DNA from: WHSW01 sp033856255
GTDB lineage: Bacteria > Actinomycetota > Thermoleophilia > Solirubrobacterales > 70-9
DNA: 64,000 nucleotides
Reading direction: 5' to 3'
Assembly: GCA_033856255.1 (NCBI GenBank)
Contig: JAWVFH010000042.1
Location: forward strand, 1-64,000
Position 1 is the stretch's first letter. Every line of letters starts with the position of its first letter. The notes below the pieces were generated by a model. It was given only the letters and a program-made list of their open reading frames with translations. It ran no database searches and was not told where the DNA came from. Below are positions 17,584-26,557 of the stretch, in pieces. A program made the translations under genes and the position numbers.

Positions 17584-19797
17584 TCAGGCGGCGGTCTCGG
17601 GGGCCGCGGGCAGCTTCTCGTCGTCCTCGGCGCGGTCGTGAAAGAGCTGCGAGCCGCCGCTCGCCGACGAGGGCCACCAGATCTTGTCGCCGATCAGCTC
17701 GACCGCGGCCGGGACCATGATCGTGCGGACGATGAAGGTGTCGAGCAGGATGCCGAGCGCGACCATGAAACCGAGGTCGAAGGTGAACGTGACGGGCAGC
17801 GTCATCAGCACCGAGAACGTGCCGGCGAGGATCACCCCGGCGCTGGTGATCACCGGTCCGGTCGCCGCGATCGCCCGCAGCATCCCCTCGCGGGTCCCGT
17901 GCACTCTGGCCTCCTCGCGCACTCGTGCCATCAGGAAGATCGTGTAGTCGCTCCCCAACGCGACCAGGAAGATGAAGGCGAAGGTCGGGATCGAGGCGTT
18001 CAAGCCGGCGTCGCCAACCACGTAGCGGATGAACAGGATCGAGATCCCGAGCGTGCAGAGGAACGAGAGGATCACGCTCGCGATCAGGACCAGCGGTGCG
18101 ACCAGGGCCCGCAGCAGGATCGCGAGGATGACCGCGATCGCGAGCAGGGCCAGGGGCACGATCAGCTTCAGATCGCGCTCCGTCGCGTGATCGAAGTCGT
18201 ACTGAATCGCGCTGCCGCCGCCGACCAGCACCGTCGCGCCCTGTACCGCGTGCGAAACGGCGTCGCGGATCTCGGGCACGACCCCCAGCGAGGACTTCGT
18301 ATACGGATCCCCTGCGAGGACGACGCTGACCGCGGCGATCGCGCCGTCGGTCGACGTCTCGCCGGTGGGGGTCGCCGAAGCGACGCCGTCGACCCCGGCG
18401 GCGGCCGAAGCGGCGATCTCCACGTCCGCCTGGTCGACCGGGCCGCCGTCGGACTCGACCAGCATCGTCATCGGCGACATCACGCCCGGTGGGAAGGCCT
18501 CCTCGATCAGCTTGAACCCGTCGACGCTGTCAACGGACTCCTTGAACGTCGTGGTCGACGAGTAATCGACCTTGTAGGCGATCAGGCCCAGGGCGCCGCC
18601 GACGAAGACCATCAGCGTGATCGCGAGCGCCGGTCCGGGCCGTTGGAGCACGCGGTCGCCGAATCGCCGCCAAGCGCCGGGCCTGGCCTCGCTGGCGTGA
18701 TCCGGGTCGTAGGCGACGGTCTTGCGGCGCGGCCAGAAGCCCCGGCGCCCGAAGATGGTAAGCACGGCGGGCAGCAGCGTCAATCCGGCCAACATCGAGC
18801 TGGCGACCCCGATCGCCGCCACGGGCCCGAGGGTCGAGGTGTTGCGCGAGTCGGCGACCAGGAGGACGAGCATCGCCAGGGTCACGGTCAGTCCGCTGGC
18901 GAGGATCGCCGGCCCCGACCTGCTCAGCGCCTGCGCCATGGCCAGGTGCTTGTCCTCGGTCCGGCGCAGCTCCTCGCGCAATCGAGAGACCAATAACAGG
19001 CAGTAGTCGGTGCCGACCCCGAACATCAACACGATCAGGATCGAGGTCGAGTTGGAGGAGACCGTGGAGCCACTCTTCGCGAGGAGGTAGATGAACCCCT
19101 GGGCGACCATGTAGGCGAAGAAGACGACGATCAGCGGCGTCAACGCGATGGCTACGGCCCTGTAGATCAGCCCGAGCAGAACGAGCACCAGGAGCACCGT
19201 CGCGAGCAGGAGCTTGGTGTCGAAGTCGCTGAAGACCTCCGAGAAGTCGGTGTTGAACCCGAGGTCGCCGGTCAGCTTGATCTGCATGCCGTCGGCCTCC
19301 GACCCGGTCGTCTCGCGGACGAGCTTGCCCCAGTCGGCGAGGTCGTCGTAGACCGTCGGGACGGTCACCACCGTGTAGGCGAGCGAGCCGTCCGCCGAGA
19401 CCAGGCCCTGCGGCGCGCCCTTGCCGAAGGGCTGGACCGGCGGCGCGGTCAGGGGCAGCTGGTCGTCGGGTAGGGACTCGAGCTTGGTCGCGTCGGCGGC
19501 GATCTTCGCCTTGTCAGCCTCCGTCAGCCCGCCGTCGCGCTGGTAGACGATCAGTCCCTGGCTCGTCTCCTTGTTGGGGAACTTGGAGTCGAGCAGCTCC
19601 ACCACCCGCGTCGACTCGGCGCTCGCCGGCAGGAAGGACGCGGTGTCGTCCTTGGTCTCGTCCTGGAGCTTCGAGCCGAGCGGCAGCATCACCGCGAAGA
19701 CGACGATCCAGAGTGCGAGGACGACCCACTTGCCCCGACGGCCGCTGACGAATGAGGCGAACGCTCCCACGAGGTGCGGCATGGTATCGCTTGACAT
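17584..19797 (-). CDS. MMPL-family RND transporter
   Basis: This 737-aa export protein has the MmpL/YdfJ layout. TM1 lies at about 23-42, followed by a large extracytoplasmic loop with LPASAESTRVVELLDSKF, five clustered helices, a second loop and a final helix cluster. The pattern GVGTDYCLLLVSRLREEL after the first helix cluster and LGSDYTIFLMARVREE in the second half are the two MMPL signature repeats. Members export lipids, siderophores or drugs using the proton gradient. It is transcribed away from an ArsR-type regulator across a 30-bp gap holding a palindrome, so it is probably under that regulator. The start at 19797 is favoured; 19782 is an alternative. Confidence 0.92.
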   Translation of the reverse strand: MSSDTMPHLVGAFASFVSGRRGKWVVLALWIVVFAVMLPLGSKLQDETKDDTASFLPASAESTRVVELLDSKFPNKETSQGLIVYQRDGGLTEADKAKIAADATKLESLPDDQLPLTAPPVQPFGKGAPQGLVSADGSLAYTVVTVPTVYDDLADWGKLVRETTGSEADGMQIKLTGDLGFNTDFSEVFSDFDTKLLLATVLLVLVLLGLIYRAVAIALTPLIVVFFAYMVAQGFIYLLAKSGSTVSSNSTSILIVLMFGVGTDYCLLLVSRLREELRRTEDKHLAMAQALSRSGPAILASGLTVTLAMLVLLVADSRNTSTLGPVAAIGVASSMLAGLTLLPAVLTIFGRRGFWPRRKTVAYDPDHASEARPGAWRRFGDRVLQRPGPALAITLMVFVGGALGLIAYKVDYSSTTTFKESVDSVDGFKLIEEAFPPGVMSPMTMLVESDGGPVDQADVEIAASAAAGVDGVASATPTGETSTDGAIAAVSVVLAGDPYTKSSLGVVPEIRDAVSHAVQGATVLVGGGSAIQYDFDHATERDLKLIVPLALLAIAVILAILLRALVAPLVLIASVILSFLCTLGISILFIRYVVGDAGLNASIPTFAFIFLVALGSDYTIFLMARVREEARVHGTREGMLRAIAATGPVITSAGVILAGTFSVLMTLPVTFTFDLGFMVALGILLDTFIVRTIMVPAAVELIGDKIWWPSSASGGSQLFHDRAEDDEKLPAAPETAA

Positions 19798-19827
19798 GTG
19801 ACCTATTAGTCACCTATTATCTCCCCC
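19791..19827 (+). promoter_or_regulatory. strong promoter with palindromic operator for the arsR-type gene
   Basis: TTGACA (19791-19796), an 18-bp spacer and TATTAT (19815-19820) form the best promoter in the window. The spacer contains the perfect inverted repeat GTGAC-N6-GTCAC (19798-19813) and overlaps a direct repeat ACCTATTA. Only 7 nt separate the -10 element from the ATG, so the transcript should be leaderless. The site also lies immediately upstream of the divergent MMPL start and is a likely ArsR operator for both genes. Confidence 0.78.
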
Positions 19828-20133
19828 ATGGACGCGGTCTTCAAAGCGCTCGCCGACCCGACGCGACGCAGCCTGCTCGACGCGCTCTACGAGCACGACG
19901 GGCAGACGCTGAGCGCGCTCGAGCAGCGACTGCCGATGACCCGTTTCGGGGTGATGAAGCACCTGCGGGTGCTCGAGGGCGCTGGCCTGGTGACCACGAA
20001 GCGACGTGGCCGCGAGAAGCTCCACTTCCTCAACCCCGTCCCGATCAGGCTCGTCCACGACCGGTGGGTGAGCAAATACGCCGAGCCCTGGGTGGCGACG
20101 CTCAGTGGACTCAAGGAACAACTGGAGGCATAG
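19828..20133 (+). CDS. ArsR-family winged-helix repressor
   Basis: This 101-aa protein starts MDAVFKALADPTRRSLLDAL, the classical ArsR/SmtB N-terminus. The recognition region follows (LSALEQRLPMTRFGVMKHLRVLEGAGLV), then a wing (TTKRRGREKLHFLN). It lacks the Cys metal-site motif (CxC) of ArsR sensors, as in the subgroup paired with SRPBCC proteins. It probably represses itself, the SRPBCC gene behind it and the divergent MMPL exporter through the palindrome in its promoter. Confidence 0.9.
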   Translation: MDAVFKALADPTRRSLLDALYEHDGQTLSALEQRLPMTRFGVMKHLRVLEGAGLVTTKRRGREKLHFLNPVPIRLVHDRWVSKYAEPWVATLSGLKEQLEA

Positions 20134-20135
20134 AA

Positions 20136-20645
20136 ATGGAAACGACAGAGCGATTCTGCTGGGCCGACGGCACCGCGCCGCTGGCGGACGGCATGGCGGT
20201 GTTCGAGGTCTTCATCAAGACGACCCCCGAACGACTCTGGGAGGCGATCACGGACCCGCAGCAGCGGGCGAAGTACAGCTTCGGCATCGGGACGACGTCC
20301 GACTGGACCCCCGGCTCGGGCTACGAGGCCGGCATTCCCGGCGCAGTAGAGATCGCGGCCGGCGAGAACCTCGAGGTCGATCCGCCGCGGCTGCTCGTCC
20401 AGAGCTTCAACGCGCTCTGGAGCGACGAGGTGAAGGCCGAGGGACCGACGACGGTCACCTGGGAGATCGAGCCGGTCGGCACCTCATGCCGGCTCACGGT
20501 CACTCACTCGGGTCTCGCCCCGGACGCCAACAGCGAGCTGTACGGCGGCTGGCCGATGATCCTCTCCGGGCTGAAGACGCTCCTGGAGACCGGCGAGCTG
20601 CTCGACACGCCCGGCTCGCTGCGCTACGCCGGGGCCGAGGGCTAA
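20136..20645 (+). CDS. SRPBCC (AHSA1-like) domain protein
   Basis: This 169-aa protein lies 2 bp after the ArsR-type gene, with GGAGG before its ATG. The sequence VFEVFIKTTPERLWEAITDPQQRAKY is the typical first strand and helix of the START/SRPBCC fold of the AHSA1 (activator of Hsp90) type. A C-terminal helix (GGWPMILSGLKTLLETGE) closes the ligand cavity. ArsR-SRPBCC pairs are very common in actinobacteria; the SRPBCC partner probably binds a hydrophobic ligand. The stop codon overlaps that of the convergent dehydrogenase gene. Confidence 0.88.
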   Translation: METTERFCWADGTAPLADGMAVFEVFIKTTPERLWEAITDPQQRAKYSFGIGTTSDWTPGSGYEAGIPGAVEIAAGENLEVDPPRLLVQSFNALWSDEVKAEGPTTVTWEIEPVGTSCRLTVTHSGLAPDANSELYGGWPMILSGLKTLLETGELLDTPGSLRYAGAEG

Positions 20646-21805
20646 CCCGGTTCGGTCGCCTGGCTGCGTGGGTCGACGAGGATCTTCGCGTGGCGCTCCG
20701 GATCCGCGAGCGCGGTGAAGGCGGCGTCGACGCCCTCGAGGCCCACGCTGCCGGTGACCAGGGCGCGCGGATCGACCTTGCCCTCCGCGAGCATGTGCAA
20801 CGTGTCGCGGAACTCGAGCGGCGTGTAGCCGACGACGAAGCGCAGGTCGATCTCCTTGTTGATCGCCATCGCGGGCGTGAACGTGTCCGGACCGACGCAG
20901 ACGCCGACCACCACCACCCGTGAGAACAGCGGCGCACTGTCGATGATCTGATTGATGACTCCGGGCACGCCGACGCACTCGAAGATCACCGGGTGCTTCG
21001 GCTTGGCGATCCCGAGCCGCTCGCCCAGCCGCCACGCGTGCCACCAGCCGACCGGGAGGCGGTGAAGCTTCTCCACCGTGCCGACGGCGAGCTCGAGCGT
21101 TGACGGCAGGTCCTCGAGCAGATCGCGGCCGCGGAGCTCCTCGTACGGGGAGCCGTCGGCGGGGTCGACGACGATGTCCGCTCCGCAGCGGCTCGCGAGG
21201 TCCCGCCTGGCGGGCGAGAAGTCGCTGGCGATCACGGTGCGCACGCCCTGCGCCTTGAGGAAAAGGATCACGGCGAGCCCAACCGGCCCGCAGCCGATCA
21301 CGACCGTCACCGTCTTCTTGCGGACGTCGGCGCGCCGGACCGCATGCAGCCCGACCGCCATCGGCTCGGTCAGGGTCGCGGTCTCGGGCGGCAGTCCGTT
21401 GGGCACCGGGAACATCAACGACTCCTCGACCAGCACCTGCTCGGCGTAGCCGCCGGGGGCGTGCGACGAGAGCCCGATCGGGTCGATGCCGCCATCCTTG
21501 CGCAGCAGCGGCAGGGCGACGACCGGCGTGCCGGTCGGAACCTTGGCCCGCGACCGCGCCCCGTACTCGGCGACCTCGCCACAGAACTCGTGGCCGAAGA
21601 CGAGCCGCTCGTGCGAGCGGCCGAAGCGGTGGTAGCCGGCCCGGACCGCCATCTCCGCCCAGTCGTCGGTGCCGTGACGCGCGTGCAGGTCGGATCCGCA
21701 GATCCCGCAGCGCAGCGTCTGCAGCCGGACCTGGCCCTTGGCGGGGACCGGCTCGTCGAGCTCAGCGACCCCGAGCTCGGCGTTCTGGCAGACAACGGCC
21801 CTCAT
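20642..21805 (-). CDS. zinc-dependent alcohol dehydrogenase (MDR family)
   Basis: This 387-aa medium-chain dehydrogenase starts at ATG 21805. The catalytic zinc site is CGICGSDLH (Cys36) with GHEF (His72, Glu73). The NAD(P) Rossmann motif is VVIGCGPVGLA. The four-Cys structural zinc lobe of classical ADHs is absent, and an unusual 12-15-residue loop (GTDDWAEMAVRAGYHRFGRS) sits between catalytic residues. It oxidises or reduces an unknown alcohol or aldehyde. It lies 2 bp downstream of the large secreted hydrolase gene on the same strand. Confidence 0.9.
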   Translation of the reverse strand: MRAVVCQNAELGVAELDEPVPAKGQVRLQTLRCGICGSDLHARHGTDDWAEMAVRAGYHRFGRSHERLVFGHEFCGEVAEYGARSRAKVPTGTPVVALPLLRKDGGIDPIGLSSHAPGGYAEQVLVEESLMFPVPNGLPPETATLTEPMAVGLHAVRRADVRKKTVTVVIGCGPVGLAVILFLKAQGVRTVIASDFSPARRDLASRCGADIVVDPADGSPYEELRGRDLLEDLPSTLELAVGTVEKLHRLPVGWWHAWRLGERLGIAKPKHPVIFECVGVPGVINQIIDSAPLFSRVVVVGVCVGPDTFTPAMAINKEIDLRFVVGYTPLEFRDTLHMLAEGKVDPRALVTGSVGLEGVDAAFTALADPERHAKILVDPRSQATEPG

Positions 21806-21807
21806 GG

Positions 21808-24261
21808 CTAGGGCAAGCCGGTCCAGCCGCCGCCGTAGCAGGGCCTGCCGCCGCAGACCTCGTCGATGAAGCCGTTCGGCTGCAGCATCGTCGCGGTCAT
21901 CGCGACCGCGGCGTCGGCACCGCGCGGGGCGCCGTGGGGGTCCTCGCCCTGGGTGTTGGGCAGGTTCTCGAACGGTGGCGTCGGCGTGCCGATCGTCTTC
22001 GACGGGTCGTTGGGGTCGGCGCGCATCGGGCCGCCGTCGAGGTAGATGAACGACGAGCCGTGGAACGGGTAGTCGGCCGCGGTCAGCCGCGGGACGCCGA
22101 CCAGCGGGTCGTAGTCCGCCCAGCGCGCCGCGTCGATCACCGGGTCGTGCGCCTTCAGGCCGGCCGTCCGCGCCTCGACCTCCGACGCGTAGTTCGTCAC
22201 CTGGTGGTCGCCGACCGCGGCCATCAGGGAGATGTTGTGGGCCGGCGTGTTCGGCGGCGGGTTGGTCGTCATCACGTGTGCGTAGCCGTCCGGCTCGCCG
22301 CGGTCCCAGAGCATCTGGATGATCGAGAAGAGCAGCGGCCGGGCGAGCTCGTCCGTGTAGGCGTTGTTGAGCAGCGACGCGTAGGGCGCGTAGTCCACCG
22401 AGCGCGGCAGCAGCACCGAGTAGTTCATCGCCCCGACCAGCAGCGACCCCTGGACGGCGTCGGGCGAGATCGCCATCAGGGCGCCGCCCATGATCCCGCC
22501 CTGGCTCGCGCCCATGTAGTAGACGTGGTCGGTCCGCAGCACCGAGGCGGTGCCGAGCGTGCCGTCGACGTGGAAGGCCGCGTCCGTGCCGAGCCCCTGC
22601 GGGTGGAACATCAGCCGCTCGAGGAACAGCTCGTTGATCAGCCCCTGCTCGAGGCGGTCCGGAAGGCGGGCGAAGTTGGCGAGGTTGCCGAGCACGCCCG
22701 CGATCGTGCCCAGGTCCTTGTTCGACATCCCGATCTCGTCGGTGGCGCAGCCGACGAAGCCGTACTGGTTCTGGAGCTGGGGGTTGACGCTGCCCCGGAT
22801 CTGCGTCCCGTCTCCGAACAGGCCGTGGCCGTAGACGTAGGGGACCAGCGGCTGCGGGCTGAGGCCGTCGACCCCGATCCGCGGGATCGTGCACTCGAAC
22901 GGCGCCGTCGAGACGCCGTTCTGGCGCGGGACGCCGCCCGCGTCGAGGTTGGACACTCCGCCCGGCGCGCAGTCGGGCGTCATGAAGCAGGGCACCTCGT
23001 AGGTGCCGTCGATCCGGCGCGCGATCTGAGCGTTCTGCGCCAGGGTGAAGTTGGTCACCGAGGTGACCGTGAACTGCGGCGACGAACCCTGCACGACGCC
23101 GTCGGCCATCGTCGTGTCGCCCAGCGTCGCGAACGCCTGGTCGCGCATCTCCAGCGCGCGCTGGTAGCCGTTCTGGTCGCTGGCGGCCGTGAAGTCCCAG
23201 GCCAGGTAGAGGCCGTCGCGGCGGATCCCGGCGTTGCGCAGCGTCTTGAAGGTCTGCTCGTAGGCGGGGCGCCGGTCGTCGATCTCCTTCTGCTTCGACG
23301 GCATCCCGTCGCGGAAGTAGCGGAACCCGGCCGGCGCCTCGATCGGTGCGCCGGCGCCGGTCTCGAGATTGCGCAGGGCGACGATGTAGTGGCCACCGGA
23401 GTCGAAGTTCTTTGCCGGGTGGATCTCGAGCGCCGCCTTCGACGGATCGGTGGCGTTGGAGTCGATCTCCGCCCAGATCGGCCACCTCTCCCCCGTCTTC
23501 GCGTCGATCACGACGACCCGCTGATCGGCGTCCGTGTAGCGGCCGATGTGGTTGATCGGCACCAAGCCGTTGGCGGTGACGTCGGCGGCGGTGTCGATCC
23601 CGGGGACCTTGAGCACGATCGTCGAGCCCTGGCTGAACCCGTCGGAGGCGTTGTAGGAGGCGGCGTCGAGATGGGCCCCGCTCGCGTTCGCCGGCAGGCC
23701 GGAGGAGGTGAAGTCCACACGACGGCCCGTCGGGCTGCCGGCGTCGGCGCGGGTGTAGTAATCGTCGGGGAAGGGCAGCATGCAGAGCGGGTTGTCCGGC
23801 TCGGCGATGTAGTCGCAGTCCCCGGCCGCGCTGAGGTCGATCTTCGGCAGCTTGCAGACGGCCGAGTCTCGGGTCAACTCGGCCTTGTCCTTGGCGGAGC
23901 CGGCCTTGACCGTGAGCGCGCGCTCCGAGCAGCTGCGGACGTCCTGCTTGCCCGCCTTGGTGAGGCCCAGCTTGACGACCTCGCTGCCCGGCTGGCGGAA
24001 CCGAACCCGGTGCTTCTTCGTCAGCTTCGCCTTGCGGTCGTCGAAGGTCGACGAGCTGACGCTGACCTGGACCGTCCCGGCGGTCGCGGAGTCGACCTCG
24101 ACCCGCACGCCCTTCTTCAGGATCGCCCTCTGGCTGTCGTCGAGGATCCGCAGCTTCGTCGTCGAGCCGGCGACAGCCGGCGCGGCCGGCAGCGCGACGA
24201 GGGCCGCGGCAGCAAGCGTCCCGGCGATCAACCGTCGTCCCGTCAATGGTCCGTCCTTCAT
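21808..24261 (-). CDS. large secreted alpha/beta-hydrolase-like protein
   Basis: This 817-aa protein has a Sec signal peptide (cleavage near PAVAG, about residue 32) and an N-terminal strand-rich region of about 100 residues that looks like an Ig-type or adhesion domain. The second half holds an alpha/beta hydrolase core: YGHGLFGDGTQ resembles an oxyanion loop, and YYMGASQGGIMGGA is a nucleophile elbow (GxSxGG). Candidate acid and base residues follow in the C-terminal 200 residues (for example GDHQV). Ten or more Cys suit an extracellular protein. I do not recognise a named family. The ATG at 24261 overlaps the stop of the SnoaL-like gene. Confidence 0.7.
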   Translation of the reverse strand: MKDGPLTGRRLIAGTLAAAALVALPAAPAVAGSTTKLRILDDSQRAILKKGVRVEVDSATAGTVQVSVSSSTFDDRKAKLTKKHRVRFRQPGSEVVKLGLTKAGKQDVRSCSERALTVKAGSAKDKAELTRDSAVCKLPKIDLSAAGDCDYIAEPDNPLCMLPFPDDYYTRADAGSPTGRRVDFTSSGLPANASGAHLDAASYNASDGFSQGSTIVLKVPGIDTAADVTANGLVPINHIGRYTDADQRVVVIDAKTGERWPIWAEIDSNATDPSKAALEIHPAKNFDSGGHYIVALRNLETGAGAPIEAPAGFRYFRDGMPSKQKEIDDRRPAYEQTFKTLRNAGIRRDGLYLAWDFTAASDQNGYQRALEMRDQAFATLGDTTMADGVVQGSSPQFTVTSVTNFTLAQNAQIARRIDGTYEVPCFMTPDCAPGGVSNLDAGGVPRQNGVSTAPFECTIPRIGVDGLSPQPLVPYVYGHGLFGDGTQIRGSVNPQLQNQYGFVGCATDEIGMSNKDLGTIAGVLGNLANFARLPDRLEQGLINELFLERLMFHPQGLGTDAAFHVDGTLGTASVLRTDHVYYMGASQGGIMGGALMAISPDAVQGSLLVGAMNYSVLLPRSVDYAPYASLLNNAYTDELARPLLFSIIQMLWDRGEPDGYAHVMTTNPPPNTPAHNISLMAAVGDHQVTNYASEVEARTAGLKAHDPVIDAARWADYDPLVGVPRLTAADYPFHGSSFIYLDGGPMRADPNDPSKTIGTPTPPFENLPNTQGEDPHGAPRGADAAVAMTATMLQPNGFIDEVCGGRPCYGGGWTGLP

Positions 24262-24728
24262 TGGATGTCGATCCTCACGGGGTCCGCCAGTTGGGCGAGT
24301 CCTTCCGCCTCACTCGGCCAGGACTCCAGCCTGGAGACCTTGTCGCCGGTCAGCATGGCGACGAGGCCCGCCTCCGATCCGAACGTCTCCAGCTCGCCTC
24401 CCCTTCCACGAGAGATCGTCATCTCGTTGACAACCAGGAATTTATTCTCATCCGCCCGATCGCGGAAGTACCGACGGTTGGTCACCTCGAGCTTCGACCG
24501 CTCGCCCAGCACCTCCTCGAGCTCGGCAAAAGCGCCCTTCACCTGCTCGTGCCCGTGCAGCTCCACCTGCCCCAACATGAAGCCCGGGGGTCTGACGACG
24601 ACATCCTCGGTCATGTGACTGACGTATGCGTCGGCGTCGCGGGCGTCGAAGGCGGCCACCAGAGCCTGGATCGTCGCGAACTGTGGCGACGACGGCTTGG
24701 GCTTTCGGCTCCATCTCGGAATCGGCAC
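24258..24728 (-). CDS. SnoaL/NTF2-like protein
   Basis: This 156-aa protein starts at GTG 24728. FATIQALVAAFDARDADAYVSHMTEDVVVRPPG is the helix-helix-strand opening of the NTF2-like cone fold, followed by HGHEQVKGAFAEL and four strands ending LVAMLTGDKVSRLESW. Such proteins are small isomerases, hydrolases or ligand binders. It heads a leftward unit with the secreted hydrolase and the dehydrogenase. Confidence 0.82.
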   Translation of the reverse strand: MPIPRWSRKPKPSSPQFATIQALVAAFDARDADAYVSHMTEDVVVRPPGFMLGQVELHGHEQVKGAFAELEEVLGERSKLEVTNRRYFRDRADENKFLVVNEMTISRGRGGELETFGSEAGLVAMLTGDKVSRLESWPSEAEGLAQLADPVRIDIQ

Positions 24729-24735
24729 GCAACCT

Positions 24736-24741
24736 GTTATA
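24736..24741 (-). promoter_or_regulatory. -10 element TATAAC, likely leaderless start of the SnoaL-like gene
   Basis: On the minus strand TATAAC is followed by 7 nt (AGGTTGC) and then the GTG at 24728. The AGG could also act as a weak ribosome site. No clear -35 element is seen. Confidence 0.45.
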
Positions 24742-24856
24742 CCGCCGGCCGGTAGGTGAGACGGGACGACATCTGCGGGGTACTACGGATGCGGTAGGGC
24801 GGCGACTCGCGGACCATGTTCGGTAGGCATTGTCGGCATGGGAGGATCGGGCCTTT

Positions 24857-26362
24857 ATGCATCAGGCGAGCGGGCTGCGTAGCCCAGGGATATTGCGCCG
24901 CGGCGCTGGTGTTTTCGCGCTCACAGCCATCGTTCTCGTGCCGACCGTCGCGTCCGCTCAGGACTTCGTCCCCGCGCCCACGAGCCCGGAGCCGGGCGGT
25001 TCCTCCCCGGGCGGATTCGTCACCGCGGACTTCAACAACGATGGGAAAGCCGACCTTGCATTCACCGACGGGTCGAACGCCGTCCGGATCACACTCGGAA
25101 ACGGCGCCGGAGATTTCACGGAGCCGCCGACCAGCCCGGAGCCGCTGCCATCGACCGCGAACGCGGTGTCGCCCGCACCGATGGCAACGGGAAACTTCAA
25201 CGGCGACGCAAACCTGGACCTGGTCGTCAGCGAGACCCCGTCGGCGTTCACGATCCTCCTCGGAGTCGGCGGGGGCGACTTCGCGCAGGCCCCGACGAGC
25301 CCCAAGCCCGGCCCGCTCTTTCCGGCCCCCGCGGTTGGGAGCTTCAACGGCGACGCGCTCCAGGACATCGCGTTGGAGGGCTCCCACGAGATCTACATCG
25401 AGCTGGCGACCGGCGCCGGCGACTTCGCCAAGACCGCGCAGTCGCCGAGCACCAACTGCGACTCGTCGGACATCGTCGTCGGCGACTTCAACGAGGACGC
25501 CCACGACGATGTGGCCGTTACCGACAACGAAGATTGCGGCGCGCTCAACAACAGTGGAATCACGAGATATCTAGGCAACGGGACCGGTTCGTTCACTTAC
25601 GGAGGCCGCCTGATCGTGCAGAGCATCACCGACCTGGCGGGGCAAATCTTCGTAGCCGATGTGAACCGCGATGCCCATCAGGATCTCCTCGTCGCGACGA
25701 CCGGAAGCACGTATGTCTTGCTCGGCAACGGCGCCAACGTCTTCTCGCCAGCGCCGAGCAGCCCCGAGTCAGGCTTGGCAGAGGCGGTCGCCGACTTCAG
25801 CGGGGACGGCAACCCGGACTTCGTGACCACGGACTTTTCCGGCCCGATCTCGATCGTGCCGGGTTCCGCCACCGGGGATTTCGGCGCCCCAGGCACTCCC
25901 CAGGCAGCGGGATCGGGGCCGAGTTCGGTCGGGTATGGCGATTTCGACAACGACACCGACCTCGACTTGGCGCTCGGAAAACGAGACACGGACAACATCG
26001 TGATCCTGCTGAACCAAGTTCAGTCCGGGCCCCCGGGAACGAACCCGCCGCCCGGCACGACCCCGGCCGACGCCGTCCCGCCGCAGACGACGATCACGAA
26101 GGCCCCGAAGAAGAAACTGCTCAAGTCCACGGCGAAGCTGGAGTTTGCCTCCAATGAAGCCGGCTCGAGCTTCGAGTGCCAGCTGAAGGGCAAGCGCGCG
26201 AAGAAGAAGCTGAAGAAGTTCCGGGCGTGTTCGTCGCCGATCAAGTACAAGAAGCTCAAGCCCGGTAACTACAAGTTCGCGGTCCGGGCCACCGACCTCG
26301 CGGGGAACGTCGACTCGTCACCGGCGAAGGCAAAGTTCAAGCGCCAAGACGGCGGCAAGTGA
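24857..26362 (+). CDS. secreted FG-GAP/VCBS repeat protein
   Basis: This 501-aa protein starts at ATG 24857, with GGGAGG about 11 nt upstream (TTG 24830 is an alternative). A signal peptide ends near VASAQ. Seven FG-GAP-type repeats follow, each with a DxNxDGxxDL-like calcium loop (DFNNDGKADLAF, NFNGDANLDLVV, DFNEDAHDDVAV, DFDNDTDLDLAL and so on). They should close into a seven-bladed propeller. A proline-rich linker leads to a C-terminal domain with FASNEAGSSFECQLKGK and FAVRATDLAGNVDSSPA, a repeat-type Ig-like domain common in secreted proteins of Thermoleophilia. Codon use is less GC-rich than in neighbouring transporters. Role probably surface binding. Confidence 0.85.
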   Translation: MHQASGLRSPGILRRGAGVFALTAIVLVPTVASAQDFVPAPTSPEPGGSSPGGFVTADFNNDGKADLAFTDGSNAVRITLGNGAGDFTEPPTSPEPLPSTANAVSPAPMATGNFNGDANLDLVVSETPSAFTILLGVGGGDFAQAPTSPKPGPLFPAPAVGSFNGDALQDIALEGSHEIYIELATGAGDFAKTAQSPSTNCDSSDIVVGDFNEDAHDDVAVTDNEDCGALNNSGITRYLGNGTGSFTYGGRLIVQSITDLAGQIFVADVNRDAHQDLLVATTGSTYVLLGNGANVFSPAPSSPESGLAEAVADFSGDGNPDFVTTDFSGPISIVPGSATGDFGAPGTPQAAGSGPSSVGYGDFDNDTDLDLALGKRDTDNIVILLNQVQSGPPGTNPPPGTTPADAVPPQTTITKAPKKKLLKSTAKLEFASNEAGSSFECQLKGKRAKKKLKKFRACSSPIKYKKLKPGNYKFAVRATDLAGNVDSSPAKAKFKRQDGGK

Positions 26363-26363
26363 C

Positions 26364-26480
26364 GTGAAGTTCGACGTGAGTCGCAGCCAGTTCGGTCAGC
26401 TGGGCACCCTGCCCAACACGGGCGATTGCGTCGCGACGAACGTTCGGTTCAGCGCCAAGGGTAGCCCCGCGAAGAGCTGA
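26364..26480 (+). other. 38-codon frame after the FG-GAP gene, possible remnant
   Basis: A short frame starting at GTG 26364, one base after the FG-GAP stop, reads VKFDVSRSQFGQLGTLPNTG and then DCVATNVRFSAKGSPAKS. The residue mix is protein-like (alternating strands, few Arg) rather than like a shadow frame. It could be a tiny gene or the end of a lost one. Confidence 0.25.
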
Positions 26481-26545
26481 ACCGGCCCATGGGAACGCGC
26501 CTCGTCCATTGGTCGAGAGGGCTGGGCGGAGCCGCCTGGCGGCGA

Positions 26546-26551
26546 TAGGAT
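26546..26551 (+). promoter_or_regulatory. -10 element TAGGAT, likely leaderless start
   Basis: TAGGAT lies 6 nt before the GTG at 26558, with CAATCC between. Confidence 0.45.
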
Positions 26552-26557
26552 CAATCC

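Noticed and set aside
23486..24261. dehydrogenase frame that stays open far upstream of 21805
   Set aside because: The protein starts at ATG 21805 with the standard MDR N-terminus; the extension has shadow composition and overlaps the secreted hydrolase.
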